A stretch of 64,000 nucleotides of DNA from Peptococcaceae bacterium BICA1-7 (GCA_000802095.1 JUEB01000026.1:434001-498000); one strand, 5' to 3'. Positions 16,229-25,026 are shown, numbered from the stretch's first letter. Notes: generated from the letters alone by a model not told the origin. Program-made: numbers and translations.

Positions 16229-18130
16229 TTATTCCATCACCGACAGAGCGGTATCAATATTATAGCCCGACTGTCTGGACACACTGCTAATGATCAGATC
16301 GGATTTTTTGTCTCCGTTCAAATCGGCCGCCAGGGGACTCCCACCACCCCCCCAGGGGCCGAATTCACCCCCCGGGACAAAACTATAGCCTGTGGAAACA
16401 GCCACCTGCCACCGGCCTGCACTGCTGTATGCTATAATATCGCAGCTTCCGTCTCCATTTACATCCGCCGGAATGGGAAGGCTGTCACCTGATCCCCACT
16501 GCTCCAGCCAGGTCTCTGCGAAGGCCTCGAAGTTTCCACCAATAGCCAGCAGCATACTCCAGCGCCCTATTTCAGTATCCAGCACCGCTACATCTGTACT
16601 GCCATCACTGTTAAAATCTCCTGTTATATACCTGTGCAGCTTTTTTTCCTTCAACAGTTCAATATTTTGCCAGGCAAAACCGCCAAACTCTCCACTCTTA
16701 TTAAGCGCGATACCCAGCCGACCTTCCCTGCGATCAATCAACGCCAGGTCATAAAGGCCATCTCCGTTAAAATCTCCGTGCAGCGGCAGGCATCCTCCGG
16801 TGTCACCGGCTGGTGTAAAGATCCCGTTTAGCAGCTCAAATCTATTCTGCCTGTTTTCCGCAAACAGGAATCCTCCCCGGGAAGGGCTGTAGAATATTAA
16901 GTCCTCCAGCCTGTCTCCGTTTATATCGCCTGCCATGGCCACCGCTTCACTACCGGGGTCCCAGCCTTCAAGCCAGGTCCCCCTGCCCTCAAAAGCTTTT
17001 CCCCTTCTGGGCGCATACCAGCGGGCAGTGTACCTGAACATTTCCCATTGCCTTGCGTCTCTGTCCCACACAAGAATTCCTTTTCTATCTCCCGGCTCAA
17101 AGATTCCTGCCACAAGCTCCCGGCGCTCCCCCGCCGGAAGTCCTCCAAGCCTCTGGGCAGGAACAAACATGGCCAGTGAATATATTGATACAAAAGTATA
17201 TCCCTTTTGCTTAAAAGAGTTTACCAGCTGGTGCAAAGGCGAATCGTTATCATAGCTATAGCAGGTTTCTCCTTTTTCATTGATCCACTTGTGTATATAC
17301 CTGAATTCTTTGAAGGGATGATAAAAAAATGAGGCCAGCCCTCCTCCGGAATTTTCCAGCTGGTCAATCATTATAGTCATATCACGGGTGGTGTTGACAT
17401 ATCCCAGAGGGGTGGGAACTGTTGTATAGCCCCTGTATTCCCTGCCGGGATAATCAATAGTATGCTGCCTTGCAAAATTGATCCCATGATAATTATCTTC
17501 ATAAATAAGTCCTATTTGCTCTTCAAAGGCCTGACACTGTTTTAAGGAGGCTGTGTAATGGGGAGTCTCCCAGAAGGCCGGGGCAATTCCCGCCCTCTCG
17601 AAGAGCTCCAGAGATGCGGCTACCCTGTTTCTGGCATACTGGATGCTGTCGGGAACTGCCGGGTTTTTTACCCGGTGATAGAATTCAAAGCCCAGGCCGC
17701 TGGCATCCCCATTGGACTGGTGGGTATATCCATGAACACCGGCTATACCACCCATTCTCTCCAGGTATTTTATGGTGGCTCTAAATTCCCCGGCATAATG
17801 TGTCCGGTCCGCTATACTGACATCATAGCCCTTTGCCGGCACTGTCATTCTGGGTATAAGCGATATATGAAAGGGCACACTTTCCTGGTGCAGATAATCG
17901 GCCACAACCTTAAGCTTTTGCAGACTCTCTTCATCCTGGTACTGCCCCCCGGGGCCTATATCCTCCAGCCTTAGCAGGGCTTGCCTTAGAAAAAGACCAT
18001 TCTCATCCCCTGCCGGAGCCCCGGCTTTTTCCAGCGTAGCTGTACAGCCTCCAGTTATCAGGCAGGATAAAAAAATAGTAAAAACAATTAACTGCTGTAC
18101 TTTTCCCAGTTTTATCACTCCAACATCCAA
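16229..18130 (-). CDS. DUF2334 lipoprotein with FG-GAP repeats
   Basis: Probable surface-anchored polysaccharide-deacetylase-like protein. A signal peptide ends in the lipobox ITGGC (cysteine near residue 29). Residues about 48-330 are DUF2334 (LRLEDIGPGGQYQDEESL, PFHISLIPRM, VHGYTHQSN, FFYHPF), a family related to NodB-type deacetylases; the Asp and His of the metal site are present. The C-terminal 240 residues hold about five FG-GAP/VCBS blades with DxNGDxxxD calcium motifs (DINGDRLED, DFNGDGLYD, DFNSDGSTD, DVNGDGSCD, DLNGDKKSD). Start TTG 18130, with GTG 18118 an alternative. Substrate unknown. Confidence 0.85.
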   Translation of the reverse strand: MDVGVIKLGKVQQLIVFTIFLSCLITGGCTATLEKAGAPAGDENGLFLRQALLRLEDIGPGGQYQDEESLQKLKVVADYLHQESVPFHISLIPRMTVPAKGYDVSIADRTHYAGEFRATIKYLERMGGIAGVHGYTHQSNGDASGLGFEFYHRVKNPAVPDSIQYARNRVAASLELFERAGIAPAFWETPHYTASLKQCQAFEEQIGLIYEDNYHGINFARQHTIDYPGREYRGYTTVPTPLGYVNTTRDMTIMIDQLENSGGGLASFFYHPFKEFRYIHKWINEKGETCYSYDNDSPLHQLVNSFKQKGYTFVSIYSLAMFVPAQRLGGLPAGERRELVAGIFEPGDRKGILVWDRDARQWEMFRYTARWYAPRRGKAFEGRGTWLEGWDPGSEAVAMAGDINGDRLEDLIFYSPSRGGFLFAENRQNRFELLNGIFTPAGDTGGCLPLHGDFNGDGLYDLALIDRREGRLGIALNKSGEFGGFAWQNIELLKEKKLHRYITGDFNSDGSTDVAVLDTEIGRWSMLLAIGGNFEAFAETWLEQWGSGDSLPIPADVNGDGSCDIIAYSSAGRWQVAVSTGYSFVPGGEFGPWGGGGSPLAADLNGDKKSDLIISSVSRQSGYNIDTALSVME

Positions 18131-18286
18131 TTCGCCTTGCTAATAATTTTACAAGTTCCCCCTTTATTCCTGCACCAAAATACGCCAGAGTTGATAAATA
18201 ATCGTGCTTTAAAAATTTTTTAGGACATGCTGTCAAATCTTATGATAAAATTATAACAGTATTTTTTTACCGGGAGGCTCTTGACC

Positions 18287-19555
18287 TTGAATAATGATAT
18301 CATCAGTCTATTAAGGGGTATCCCCCTGTTTAACAACTTAAGTCCCGTCTTCCTGACGAGACTGTCCGAAAAGGCCACCTCTATAAAATTTAGTAAGGGA
18401 AAAATTATTCTTGAAGAGGGTAAAAGCTGCAACAATCTTTTTATCACAGAATCAGGTAAAATGGAGGTTTATAAGAGCATAAGTGAAGACGCTGAGCTGG
18501 TTATTGATGTTATAGGCCCGGGAGGAATTTATGGAGAGGCCTATGTGCACGACGGGACTTCTACCAGCGCCAGCCTTCGGGCAGCCGAGCCCTCTGTGAT
18601 AATATGCATCGACAGGCCCACAATAATTTCATTATTAAAAGAAAATCAAGAATTTGCCAAAAGCTATATAAGACACCTGGGCAGCCTGGTAAGGGACGCC
18701 GCATTAAAAGAGAGTATATTTATACAGGTATTTATTGAATCTGATATGGATTTGCCCGAGCCCTATAGTATCAGGAACCATGGAGATAAGGAGACGCCTG
18801 TGCACTCGGTTCATCCTGTACACTCAGTTCATACTGAAGGCATTGATGTCCAGGAACACATTGGTGAGGAAATTGAGGGAGATGACGAGGTCTTCTTTAA
18901 AAAGGAATATGACTGCCCTCTTTGTAAAATGCACTTTGCAACACTTAAGCCCAGACAGAAATATATAATAACCGAAAGAACCGATCAGGATTTCTGTGTT
19001 TATTACAAGAACGTTAACCCACTGTTTTATGAAATAAATGTCTGCCCCCAGTGCGGTTATTCTTATAATAACTCCACCTCAGGAAAGATAAAGGAAGAAA
19101 TAAGCTCCCGGCTTGCCCAGCTAATATCAGATATATGGGGAATGTCCAACTACTGCGGGCCAAGAAACATTGATGACGCCATTGAAACCTTCAAGCTGGC
19201 TCTGGAGTGCCAGCGGGAAAAAGGAGCCAATGACGCCGCCATGGGCAGGCTGTTCCTTAAGCTGGCCTGGCTGTACAGGTACAAGCAGGAAAAAGAAAGA
19301 GAGCTCATCAACCTTGAAAAGGCCCTTTATTACCTGACCAAATCCTATGACGATGTGCCGGAAGACCCCAAGGAGGAAATGAACCTCATGTTCCTTTTGG
19401 GTCAGTTGAACCGTATGCTGGGATCCGACCGGGAGGCCGTCAACTGGTTTGTAAGAATAACCCAGCACCCTGAAAAAAAGAGCTATCCGTATATAGCAAA
19501 CCGGGCCAGGGACTCCTGGCAGGACATACGCAGCGAAATGAAAAGTCAGAAATAA
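18287..19555 (+). CDS. Cyclic-nucleotide-binding domain / DUF2225 protein
   Basis: The N-terminal 130 residues form a cNMP-binding (Crp-like) domain: IPLFNNLSPVFLTRLSEKATSIKFSKGKIILEEG and GPGGIYGEAYVHDG. No helix-turn-helix follows, so it is not a standard CRP regulator. After a short linker with the HSVHPVHSVHT repeat comes DUF2225 (about residues 205-420) with two CxxC pairs, CPLCKMHF and CPQCGYS, probably a metal knuckle, and TPR-like helices. The domain pair recurs in Clostridia; the role is unknown. TTG 18287 is preferred, 9 nt after GGGAGG; the frame also opens at TTG 18281. Confidence 0.85.
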   Translation: MNNDIISLLRGIPLFNNLSPVFLTRLSEKATSIKFSKGKIILEEGKSCNNLFITESGKMEVYKSISEDAELVIDVIGPGGIYGEAYVHDGTSTSASLRAAEPSVIICIDRPTIISLLKENQEFAKSYIRHLGSLVRDAALKESIFIQVFIESDMDLPEPYSIRNHGDKETPVHSVHPVHSVHTEGIDVQEHIGEEIEGDDEVFFKKEYDCPLCKMHFATLKPRQKYIITERTDQDFCVYYKNVNPLFYEINVCPQCGYSYNNSTSGKIKEEISSRLAQLISDIWGMSNYCGPRNIDDAIETFKLALECQREKGANDAAMGRLFLKLAWLYRYKQEKERELINLEKALYYLTKSYDDVPEDPKEEMNLMFLLGQLNRMLGSDREAVNWFVRITQHPEKKSYPYIANRARDSWQDIRSEMKSQK

Positions 19556-19578
19556 ACCGCCCTCGGGCGGTTTGTTTT
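19554..19578 (+). terminator. Intrinsic terminator
   Basis: AAACCGCCC and GGGCGGTTT form a 9-bp stem that overlaps the stop codon of the DUF2225 gene, followed by GTTTTAT. Confidence 0.8.
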
Positions 19579-19598
19579 ATGTTTAGAATCCTTTTATA

Positions 19599-20285
19599 TT
19601 AGCCCTTGGGTTTTTGCCCGGCCGGCCTGCTCCTGGTTTCTCTGTAGTAGGCGTAGGTCATGGGCTCATCTTTACTGCGGGCCGCTCCTTCCAAAACCTC
19701 TGCGACAAAAAGGGTATGTGTGCCCGCGTCAACAGTCAAATCTGGCACCACCCTGCACTCGAGATAGGATATACAGTCATCTAAAACAGGCACCCCCATT
19801 TTTCCTGGAGAGTATTTTACATTTTCGAATTTATTAATTTCGCGTCCGGACTTAAAGCCGAACTTTCTGACCATATCATGCCCATCCCGGCCAAGTGTGC
19901 AGACCGACAGCACTCCGCTGCTTTTAATGTATTCATTTGTTAGGTTGCTTTTATTTATACCCAGAGCTATGCGCGCTGGCGCACTGGTAATTTGGAACAC
20001 TGTATTGCAGACCTGTGCGTTGGGCCTGCCGTCCTTAACTGAGCCCACTATGTAAAGGCCATAGGAAATACTGAAGAGGGCCGCCTCAATACGCTTTTTA
20101 TCTTCTGCAGCCATTTCTTTAACCTCCGCTGCGGCAGCAACCCCGTCCTCCTCCATCAGACCGGCGTATTCCGAGGGTTCCACCAGCTCGAATTTTTCCG
20201 CCGGGGCGCCACAGCGCGGGCAGTGATCGGGAGGGCTTTCCCCTTCATGCAGCCAGCCGCAAACCGTGCATCTCCATACTTTCAT
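19599..20285 (-). CDS. Rubredoxin-like/flavin reductase fusion (Hrb-type)
   Basis: Probable NAD(P)H-linked electron donor for the flavodiiron protein upstream. Residues 1-30 form a rubredoxin-like iron site with C6-x2-C9 and C22-x2-C25 (MKVWRCTVCGWLHEGE, CPRCGAP). Residues about 60-220 are an FMN-binding flavin reductase domain (ALFSISYGLYIVGS, AQVCNTVFQITSAP, RIALGINKSNLT). In Moorella, high-molecular-weight rubredoxin (Hrb) joins the same two domains and passes electrons to FprA; I recall the opposite order there. It is separated from fprA by a 104-bp spacer carrying a repeat. Confidence 0.85.
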   Translation of the reverse strand: MKVWRCTVCGWLHEGESPPDHCPRCGAPAEKFELVEPSEYAGLMEEDGVAAAAEVKEMAAEDKKRIEAALFSISYGLYIVGSVKDGRPNAQVCNTVFQITSAPARIALGINKSNLTNEYIKSSGVLSVCTLGRDGHDMVRKFGFKSGREINKFENVKYSPGKMGVPVLDDCISYLECRVVPDLTVDAGTHTLFVAEVLEGAARSKDEPMTYAYYRETRSRPAGQKPKG

Positions 20286-20316
20286 TGTCTATCCTTCCTT
20301 TCAGCTGATAATCAGC

Positions 20317-20389
20317 TTATACTGAGATTCTTATTCTGTCGGAGAAGCCGAAGATGTATTCCCAATTGGTCGGAGGTCCCTCCGACCGC
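20317..20389. repeat. GTCGGAGG-type repeat, copy 1
   Basis: Spacer between fprA and the flavin reductase gene. It contains GCTTATACTG, CTGTCGGAG and the inverted pair GGTCGGAGG/CCTCCGACC. The GCTTATACTG..CTGTCGGA order recurs at 28983 and 52638. No ORF. Confidence 0.5.
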
Positions 20390-21589
20390 TCAGGAATACC
20401 TCTTAGCAACTAGTTGTTCGGCGAAGGAACGTCCAAATTCCCTGGCACCGTCTTTTGCCCTTTTATCGGGTGTGAAATTTACCTTAAGCCCTGGCAGGTG
20501 CACCTTGAACTGAAGGCCAGAAAGCCGCTGCTCGATAAGTTTTACCGCCTCACCGGACCAGCCGTAGGACCCAAAGGCCGCAGCCGGCTTGCCCTGGTTA
20601 ATAACCGGTGACAGACGGGCAAGAAAATCCCAAACCGGGTAGACAGCATCTCTGTTTAAGGTCGGGGAACCCACCAATAGTCCGTCCGCGCTATTTACCA
20701 TGCCGGCAACTTCAGCCGGTGAGACAACGGAAAGATCAACCAGACGGGCCTCCGCCCCTGCTTCAGAAATTCCGGCGGCCATTTCAGCTGCAAGATTCTT
20801 TGTGTTCCCGTATGCCGACACATAGGCCACTATTATAGTCCTTCCGGCTGGCCTGGCAGTGCTCCCGGCAGCCCAGCGGGCGTACTTTTCAACGTAGGCC
20901 GGGACATTTTCTCTCAGAACAGGACCATGAGAAGGAGCAATAATATTGAAGTCCAACCTTTTAATCTTGTTTAAGGCCTCCAAAACATACCCTGAAAAAG
21001 GAGACATGATCACATCAAAATAGTATCTGAAGGCCTCCTCCATTTCCCCGGCAAGGTCATTAAATATATCCTCCCCGCTATAGTGGCAGCCGAATACATC
21101 ACAGGTAAAGAGTAATCTTTCATCCTTAAGATAGGTAAGCATTGAGTCCGGCCAGTGAAGGAAGGGGGCCGAAATAAAAGTCAGTCTTTTGCCTCCCAGA
21201 TCCAGCTGATCACCATCGGCAACGGCCATTTGAGGGAAATCTTCATTGATCATTTCCCTTAAAAATTTAAGCGCCACCTTGGAGGCCACCACCGTTGCCC
21301 CGGGCATTTTTTCAAGCAATTTTCCCAGTGCCCCGGAGTGGTCAGGCTCAGTATGATTCATAATGATATAGTCAACCTGCTCGGGAGGAAGCACCGAGGC
21401 CACCCTGGACAGCAATTCCTCTTCAAAGCCGCTCTTCACCGTTTCCACCAGGGCCACTTTTTCACCCACCACCAGATAGGCATTGTATGTGGTCCCGCAC
21501 TCTGTTGTCATCACTATGTCAAATACCCTGAGGTCCGGATTTTTGGCGCCCACCCAGTATACCCCGTCCTTTATGGCTACGGCTTTCAT
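20390..21589 (-). CDS. fprA: Flavodiiron protein (A-type flavoprotein) FprA
   Basis: Cytoplasmic four-electron oxygen reductase or nitric oxide reductase, a key oxygen defence of anaerobes. N-terminal beta-lactamase-like domain carries the complete diiron ligand set: H79-x-E81-x-D83-H84 (NHTEPDHSG), then FLHWPDS (His), CDVFGCHYS (Asp) and APSHGPV (His). The C-terminal flavodoxin domain starts near residue 250 (IIVAYVSAYGNTKNLAAEMA) and binds FMN. At 399 residues the length is standard. It lies 11 nt downstream of the rubredoxin gene, its likely direct donor. Oxygen versus NO preference cannot be read from sequence. Confidence 0.96.
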   Translation of the reverse strand: MKAVAIKDGVYWVGAKNPDLRVFDIVMTTECGTTYNAYLVVGEKVALVETVKSGFEEELLSRVASVLPPEQVDYIIMNHTEPDHSGALGKLLEKMPGATVVASKVALKFLREMINEDFPQMAVADGDQLDLGGKRLTFISAPFLHWPDSMLTYLKDERLLFTCDVFGCHYSGEDIFNDLAGEMEEAFRYYFDVIMSPFSGYVLEALNKIKRLDFNIIAPSHGPVLRENVPAYVEKYARWAAGSTARPAGRTIIVAYVSAYGNTKNLAAEMAAGISEAGAEARLVDLSVVSPAEVAGMVNSADGLLVGSPTLNRDAVYPVWDFLARLSPVINQGKPAAAFGSYGWSGEAVKLIEQRLSGLQFKVHLPGLKVNFTPDKRAKDGAREFGRSFAEQLVAKRYS

Positions 21590-21600
21590 GAGTACTCCTC

Positions 21601-21759
21601 CTATTCCTTCTCAAACTGGTCCTTGGTGGCGCCGCACACCGGGCAAACCCAGTCTTCCGGCAGATCCTCAAAGGAAGTCCCCGGGGCCACCCCGCTGTCG
21701 GGGTCCCCTTCAGCCGGGTCGTAAACATAACCGCAGACAACACAAACCCATTTTTCCAT
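21601..21759 (-). CDS. Rubredoxin
   Basis: 52-residue iron protein with a single Fe(Cys)4 site: [14 protein letters not shown] near the N-terminus and [13 protein letters not shown] near the C-terminus, with the aromatic core and the [19 protein letters not shown] stretch typical of canonical rubredoxins. An AAGGAGG ribosome site precedes the ATG at 21759. It is the first full gene of the rubredoxin-fprA-flavin reductase cluster and probably carries electrons from the reductase to FprA. Confidence 0.97.
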   Translation of the reverse strand: MEKWVCVVCGYVYDPAEGDPDSGVAPGTSFEDLPEDWVCPVCGATKDQFEKE

Positions 21760-21790
21760 AATCTTTTCCTCCTTCGTTTTAAAAAAATCA

Positions 21791-21859
21791 TTATTCTAAT
21801 ATGATGCACTGTTTGAGCCCGGGAAATACCTCTTTTATAAAATCCACCCGGGCCATCAT
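21791..21859 (-). CDS. Possible 22-residue leader peptide before rubredoxin
   Basis: [22 protein letters not shown] in full is 22 residues; AAAGGGG lies 8 nt before the first ATG. It ends 31 nt before the rubredoxin start. The sequence has one cysteine and mixed helical character and is preceded by AT-rich DNA. It may be a translated leader or a chance ORF; only its ribosome site and position support it. Confidence 0.3.
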   Translation of the reverse strand: MMARVDFIKEVFPGLKQCIILE

Positions 21860-21941
21860 AGGATATTCCCCTTTATGCTGTTCAAATTATAAATCCCCGG
21901 CCTTAACAGGCAATTACGAATTTCTTACTATTTTCTTAAAT

Positions 21942-21966
21942 AAAAAAACCGCCCTATTTTAAGGCG
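21942..21966 (-). terminator. Terminator of the two-component operon
   Basis: On the minus strand CCGCC and GGCGG (extended by one pair) enclose an 8-nt AT loop and are followed by TTTTTTTATT. It lies about 170 bp beyond the response regulator stop, past a repeat. Confidence 0.75.
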
Positions 21967-22004
21967 GCGCCATCTTACGGGCAGATAAATTCAGCATTCA
22001 GGCA

Positions 22005-22139
22005 AACTTGATTCTGTCTCCGACAATCAGGGAATGCTCCCGGGCTACTCCGACCAATCGGAAATACATCTCGGCCCCTTCGGCAAATGGGGAATGCATC
22101 TTTAGCTCTCCCCCGACCAATCAGAAATGCCCCATCTCC
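22005..22139. repeat. CCGACCAATC-type repeat spacer
   Basis: Non-coding spacer after the response regulator. It holds repeated units of the form CTCCGACCAATCGGAAATRC / CCGACAATCAGGGAATGC / CCGACCAATCAGAAATGC, each about 30-40 bp apart, and an inner CCCCTTCGGCAAATGGGG. The repeats resemble the GTCGGAGG elements elsewhere. Confidence 0.5.
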
Positions 22140-22829
22140 CTATCGCGGGCTCTCAAATTTATAGCCGGTGCCCCAGACAGTCTTAATATACTTTGGACTG
22201 GAGGGTTCCTCTTCAACCTTCTCCCTCAGCCTCCTTATGTGAACCATTACTGTGTTTTCATCTCCATAATAGGCGCTGTCCCAGACAAGGTCAAGAATCT
22301 GTCCCTTGGTAAAAACCCTGTTGGGGCTGGAAGCTAAAAGCCACAGCAGATCAAACTCCTTGGGAGTTAGCTCCACCTTTTGACCGCCAACTGATAACAG
22401 CCGGCTACGGCTGTCGATGGATAGCCCTCCGAAATCCAGAATATCCTTTTCCCGGACATTGTTCTCCCCCACCCGCCGAAGCACTGCCTTTATCCTCAGT
22501 GCCAGCTCGGTGGGGGAAAACGGCTTGGTCTGGTAATCATCCACTCCCATTCTAAAGCCGACAACCTTATCTATCTCGTCACTTCTGGCAGAGAGTATAA
22601 CCACAGGAACATCCATAATGGCCTTAAGCCTCTGAAAGGTTTCAAAACCGTCCATCCCCGGCATCATGATGTCCAGCAGCACCAGGTCCGGGCGCTCCTT
22701 TGCAGCCAGCTCCAGCGCCTCTTCTCCCCCGCCCGCCTTAATCACCTCAAAGCCTTCCTTTTTTAGTGCGTGCTCCACTATCTTTATAATTTTGGCCTCG
22801 TCGTCAACTACCATTATTCTCTTCGGCAT
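22140..22829 (-). CDS. OmpR/PhoB-family response regulator
   Basis: DNA-binding output of the adjacent MASE3 kinase. Receiver domain 1-120: acidic pair D9/D10, phospho-acceptor D53 (LLDIMMPGMDG), and K102-type TKPFSPTEL. The winged-helix domain spans about 130-228 (LTPKEFDLLWLLASSPNRVFTKGQIL, VMVHIRRLREKVE, VWGTGYKFE). 229 residues, complete. The ATG touches the kinase stop codon (one-base overlap), so the pair is translationally coupled. Target genes are unknown. Confidence 0.95.
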   Translation of the reverse strand: MPKRIMVVDDEAKIIKIVEHALKKEGFEVIKAGGGEEALELAAKERPDLVLLDIMMPGMDGFETFQRLKAIMDVPVVILSARSDEIDKVVGFRMGVDDYQTKPFSPTELALRIKAVLRRVGENNVREKDILDFGGLSIDSRSRLLSVGGQKVELTPKEFDLLWLLASSPNRVFTKGQILDLVWDSAYYGDENTVMVHIRRLREKVEEEPSSPKYIKTVWGTGYKFESPR

Positions 22830-24406
22830 TACTGAACCTCCTCATAAAGGGGCAGTATCACCGTTAATTTACTGCCCTTTCCGTACTGGCTCTCCAGCTC
22901 TATGGCTCCCCCGTTCATTTCAGCCAGCTTAGCCGCCAGCGCCAGCCCTATCCCGGTCCCTCCGTACCTTCTTGTACTGGTGCCATCAGCCTGGTAAAAT
23001 ATTTCAAACACTGCCTTAAAGTGCTCCGGCTCAATGCCAACCCCGGTATCACTCACACTGAAAAAGGCCTTATGACGGACAATATCAAGCCCTGTCACAA
23101 CCTTTACCGACCCGCCGGGGTCTGTAAATTTAAGGGCGTTATCCAACAGGTTAGCCAGTATGCTGGCTATCTTCTCCCTGTCGGCAAATATTTGGGCCTC
23201 CCCCGCGTATTTGGCCTCCAGCCCTACGCATTTTTTCCTGAAGGAGTCTTCATGGGCCAGCACAGTTGCACCCACCACCTCGTCAAGAGTTAATCTTTCT
23301 TTGCGCAGCACCATTTTTCCGCCCAGTATTCCGGACAGCTCCAGCAGGCTATTTATCTTGCCCATCAATTCCCGGCTGCTGTCATTAACCTCCTTCAGAT
23401 AATCCCTCTGCACCTCATTAAGCCTGCCGGTGTTTTCCTCGTCAAGGAGCAGCTCTGTAAAGGCTACCACTGCTGACAGTGGTGTTCTTAGCTCATGATT
23501 GGTATTGGCCAGAAAATCATTTTTCAGTCCATCCGCAATGGAGAGCTGACTGTTCATCCGGGCCAGCTCTTCACTTTTAATCTCCAGTTCCCTGTTGGAC
23601 TGATATACCATGGCCAGTCCCTCATCCACCAGGGCTTTTAATATAAATGTAAAGGATATTATTTTATAGGCATGTCCTAAAAGATTATAAACATCATAGG
23701 CGTTTGAATAGAAGGTAAAGGCCAGCTCCGACATAATACCGGCTATGAGTGCGGCAGCCAGCAGAAAATCGCTCCTGCTCTTTCTCGTTTTTTTAAGAAT
23801 AATAGCTGCTGTTACTGCCATTACAGCCATAACCATGTACTCCAGGCCTATTTTTAAAGGGGTCTGAACTTTTTGTACAGCGTCATACATGGGAGGCAGC
23901 CATTTAATCCAGACCGCTGTGTAATAAGCCGCTACCGCTGCCGCTGTGGCCGAGGAAAGCAATACCAGCCCGGCGCCCCTTCCCCTGTACGGCCGCGCCC
24001 ACGCACAGACAGCTATCAGCATACCCAGGGACTGCGTTATCCTGGCCAGAATCCAGTAAGTTGAAGCCTTGTTCACCGAGTTTGCCCCGATAAAGTCCGG
24101 CATTCCCAGGTAGGCAAGTGCATGTGCCATGTCCAGCAGGCCCACCATGCAAAATACTGCGGACAGCACCAGTGACCTAAGGTCTCCCCTGTACCTGTGC
24201 TCATACCAGCTCATTACAGAAACTGACATGGCTGCTATTATGCTGGTCAGCTCAATTATGGTATGCACTGTGGGATAAATGCTTCCTTTTATGATTAAAT
24301 ACAGGTTTCCGGCAACTGCGTTTAAAATAAGAAAGGCTGCTGCCAACAAGGCTATTCTTAAGTTAAACCACCTGTTGTCTATTCTCAAGGAGTTTTTTTC
24401 TGCCAA
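22829..24406 (-). CDS. Sensor histidine kinase with MASE3 sensor
   Basis: Membrane kinase. Residues about 15-260 form a MASE3 integral sensor with roughly eight spans (TVHTIIELTSIIAAMSVSVMSWYEHR, VGLLDMAHALAYLGMPDF are family hallmarks). A coiled coil links it to HisKA with the phospho-His in FLANTNHELRTPLSAVVAF, then HATPase_c with NLLDNALKF, DTGVGI and GGTGIGLAL. 525 residues. The start is TTG 24406, 5 nt after GGAGTGG. It is followed directly by its response regulator. The MASE3 ligand is not known. Confidence 0.93.
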   Translation of the reverse strand: MAEKNSLRIDNRWFNLRIALLAAAFLILNAVAGNLYLIIKGSIYPTVHTIIELTSIIAAMSVSVMSWYEHRYRGDLRSLVLSAVFCMVGLLDMAHALAYLGMPDFIGANSVNKASTYWILARITQSLGMLIAVCAWARPYRGRGAGLVLLSSATAAAVAAYYTAVWIKWLPPMYDAVQKVQTPLKIGLEYMVMAVMAVTAAIILKKTRKSRSDFLLAAALIAGIMSELAFTFYSNAYDVYNLLGHAYKIISFTFILKALVDEGLAMVYQSNRELEIKSEELARMNSQLSIADGLKNDFLANTNHELRTPLSAVVAFTELLLDEENTGRLNEVQRDYLKEVNDSSRELMGKINSLLELSGILGGKMVLRKERLTLDEVVGATVLAHEDSFRKKCVGLEAKYAGEAQIFADREKIASILANLLDNALKFTDPGGSVKVVTGLDIVRHKAFFSVSDTGVGIEPEHFKAVFEIFYQADGTSTRRYGGTGIGLALAAKLAEMNGGAIELESQYGKGSKLTVILPLYEEVQ

Positions 24407-24426
24407 AAAACCACTCCATTTCCAGC

Positions 24427-25026
24427 TTATTTTTTAACATCTGGCGATAGCTTTATGGAAGCATCTCTTATCTCATCCAGGGCAGCCTTGTGGGAGAGTA
24501 TATCGCCTCTGCCATCCACACCAGGATAACAATATGCCCCTGCCAGCCTTATATCCAGCATTTTAAAAAAGTACCTGGCCACCCTCACCGTGCCTTCAAA
24601 CACCCCGTCGATTCTCGTGCCGGCACAGGAAATAAAAATACCTCTCCTTGACCGGCGAAGATGGCCATCTTCCACTACCTGCCTGTTAAGCAAGTATTTA
24701 GACGCCCAGAACTGCTGCGCCCTATCGATAAACATCTTGGCATGGGCACATATGCCCATGCTGAAGACCGGGGCGGCCATAATAACAATTTCGGCCTTTA
24801 GTATTCTGTCATACAGGTGCATGGCGCCATCATCTATGACACACCTTCCTGTGGCACTGCAGCCCTCACAGGCCATGCAGGGAGAGAAGTCAATATCGGC
24901 CAGGCGGTATATTTCTGTCTCAACACTACCAGACCTCAGTATTTCCGCGGCACTCTCCAAAAGCAAGGTGGTGTTCCCATCCCTACGGGGACTGCAGGCC
25001 AGCCCCACACACAGCTCTCCCGGCAT
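24427..25026 (-). CDS. NADPH-dependent FMN reductase / iron-sulfur flavoprotein
   Basis: 199-residue flavodoxin-fold protein. The FMN phosphate loop is SPRRDGNTTLLLESA (residues 12-26). FSPCMACEGCSATGRCVIDD supplies four cysteines in the compact CxxCxxC...C form that ligates a 4Fe-4S cluster in Isf-type proteins, and APVFSMGICAHAKMFIDR lines the flavin. It lies 20 nt before the sensor kinase and on the same strand, so may be first gene of that transcript. The physiological electron partner is not evident. Confidence 0.88.
   Translation of the reverse strand: MPGELCVGLACSPRRDGNTTLLLESAAEILRSGSVETEIYRLADIDFSPCMACEGCSATGRCVIDDGAMHLYDRILKAEIVIMAAPVFSMGICAHAKMFIDRAQQFWASKYLLNRQVVEDGHLRRSRRGIFISCAGTRIDGVFEGTVRVARYFFKMLDIRLAGAYCYPGVDGRGDILSHKAALDEIRDASIKLSPDVKK

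Noticed and set aside
18220-18447. Minus-strand ORF over the start of the cNMP-binding gene
   Set aside because: Antisense shadow with no ribosome site or similarity.
20443-20458. Sigma54-like promoter (TGGCACC..TTTGC)
   Set aside because: Spacing is one base too long and it lies inside the fprA coding region.
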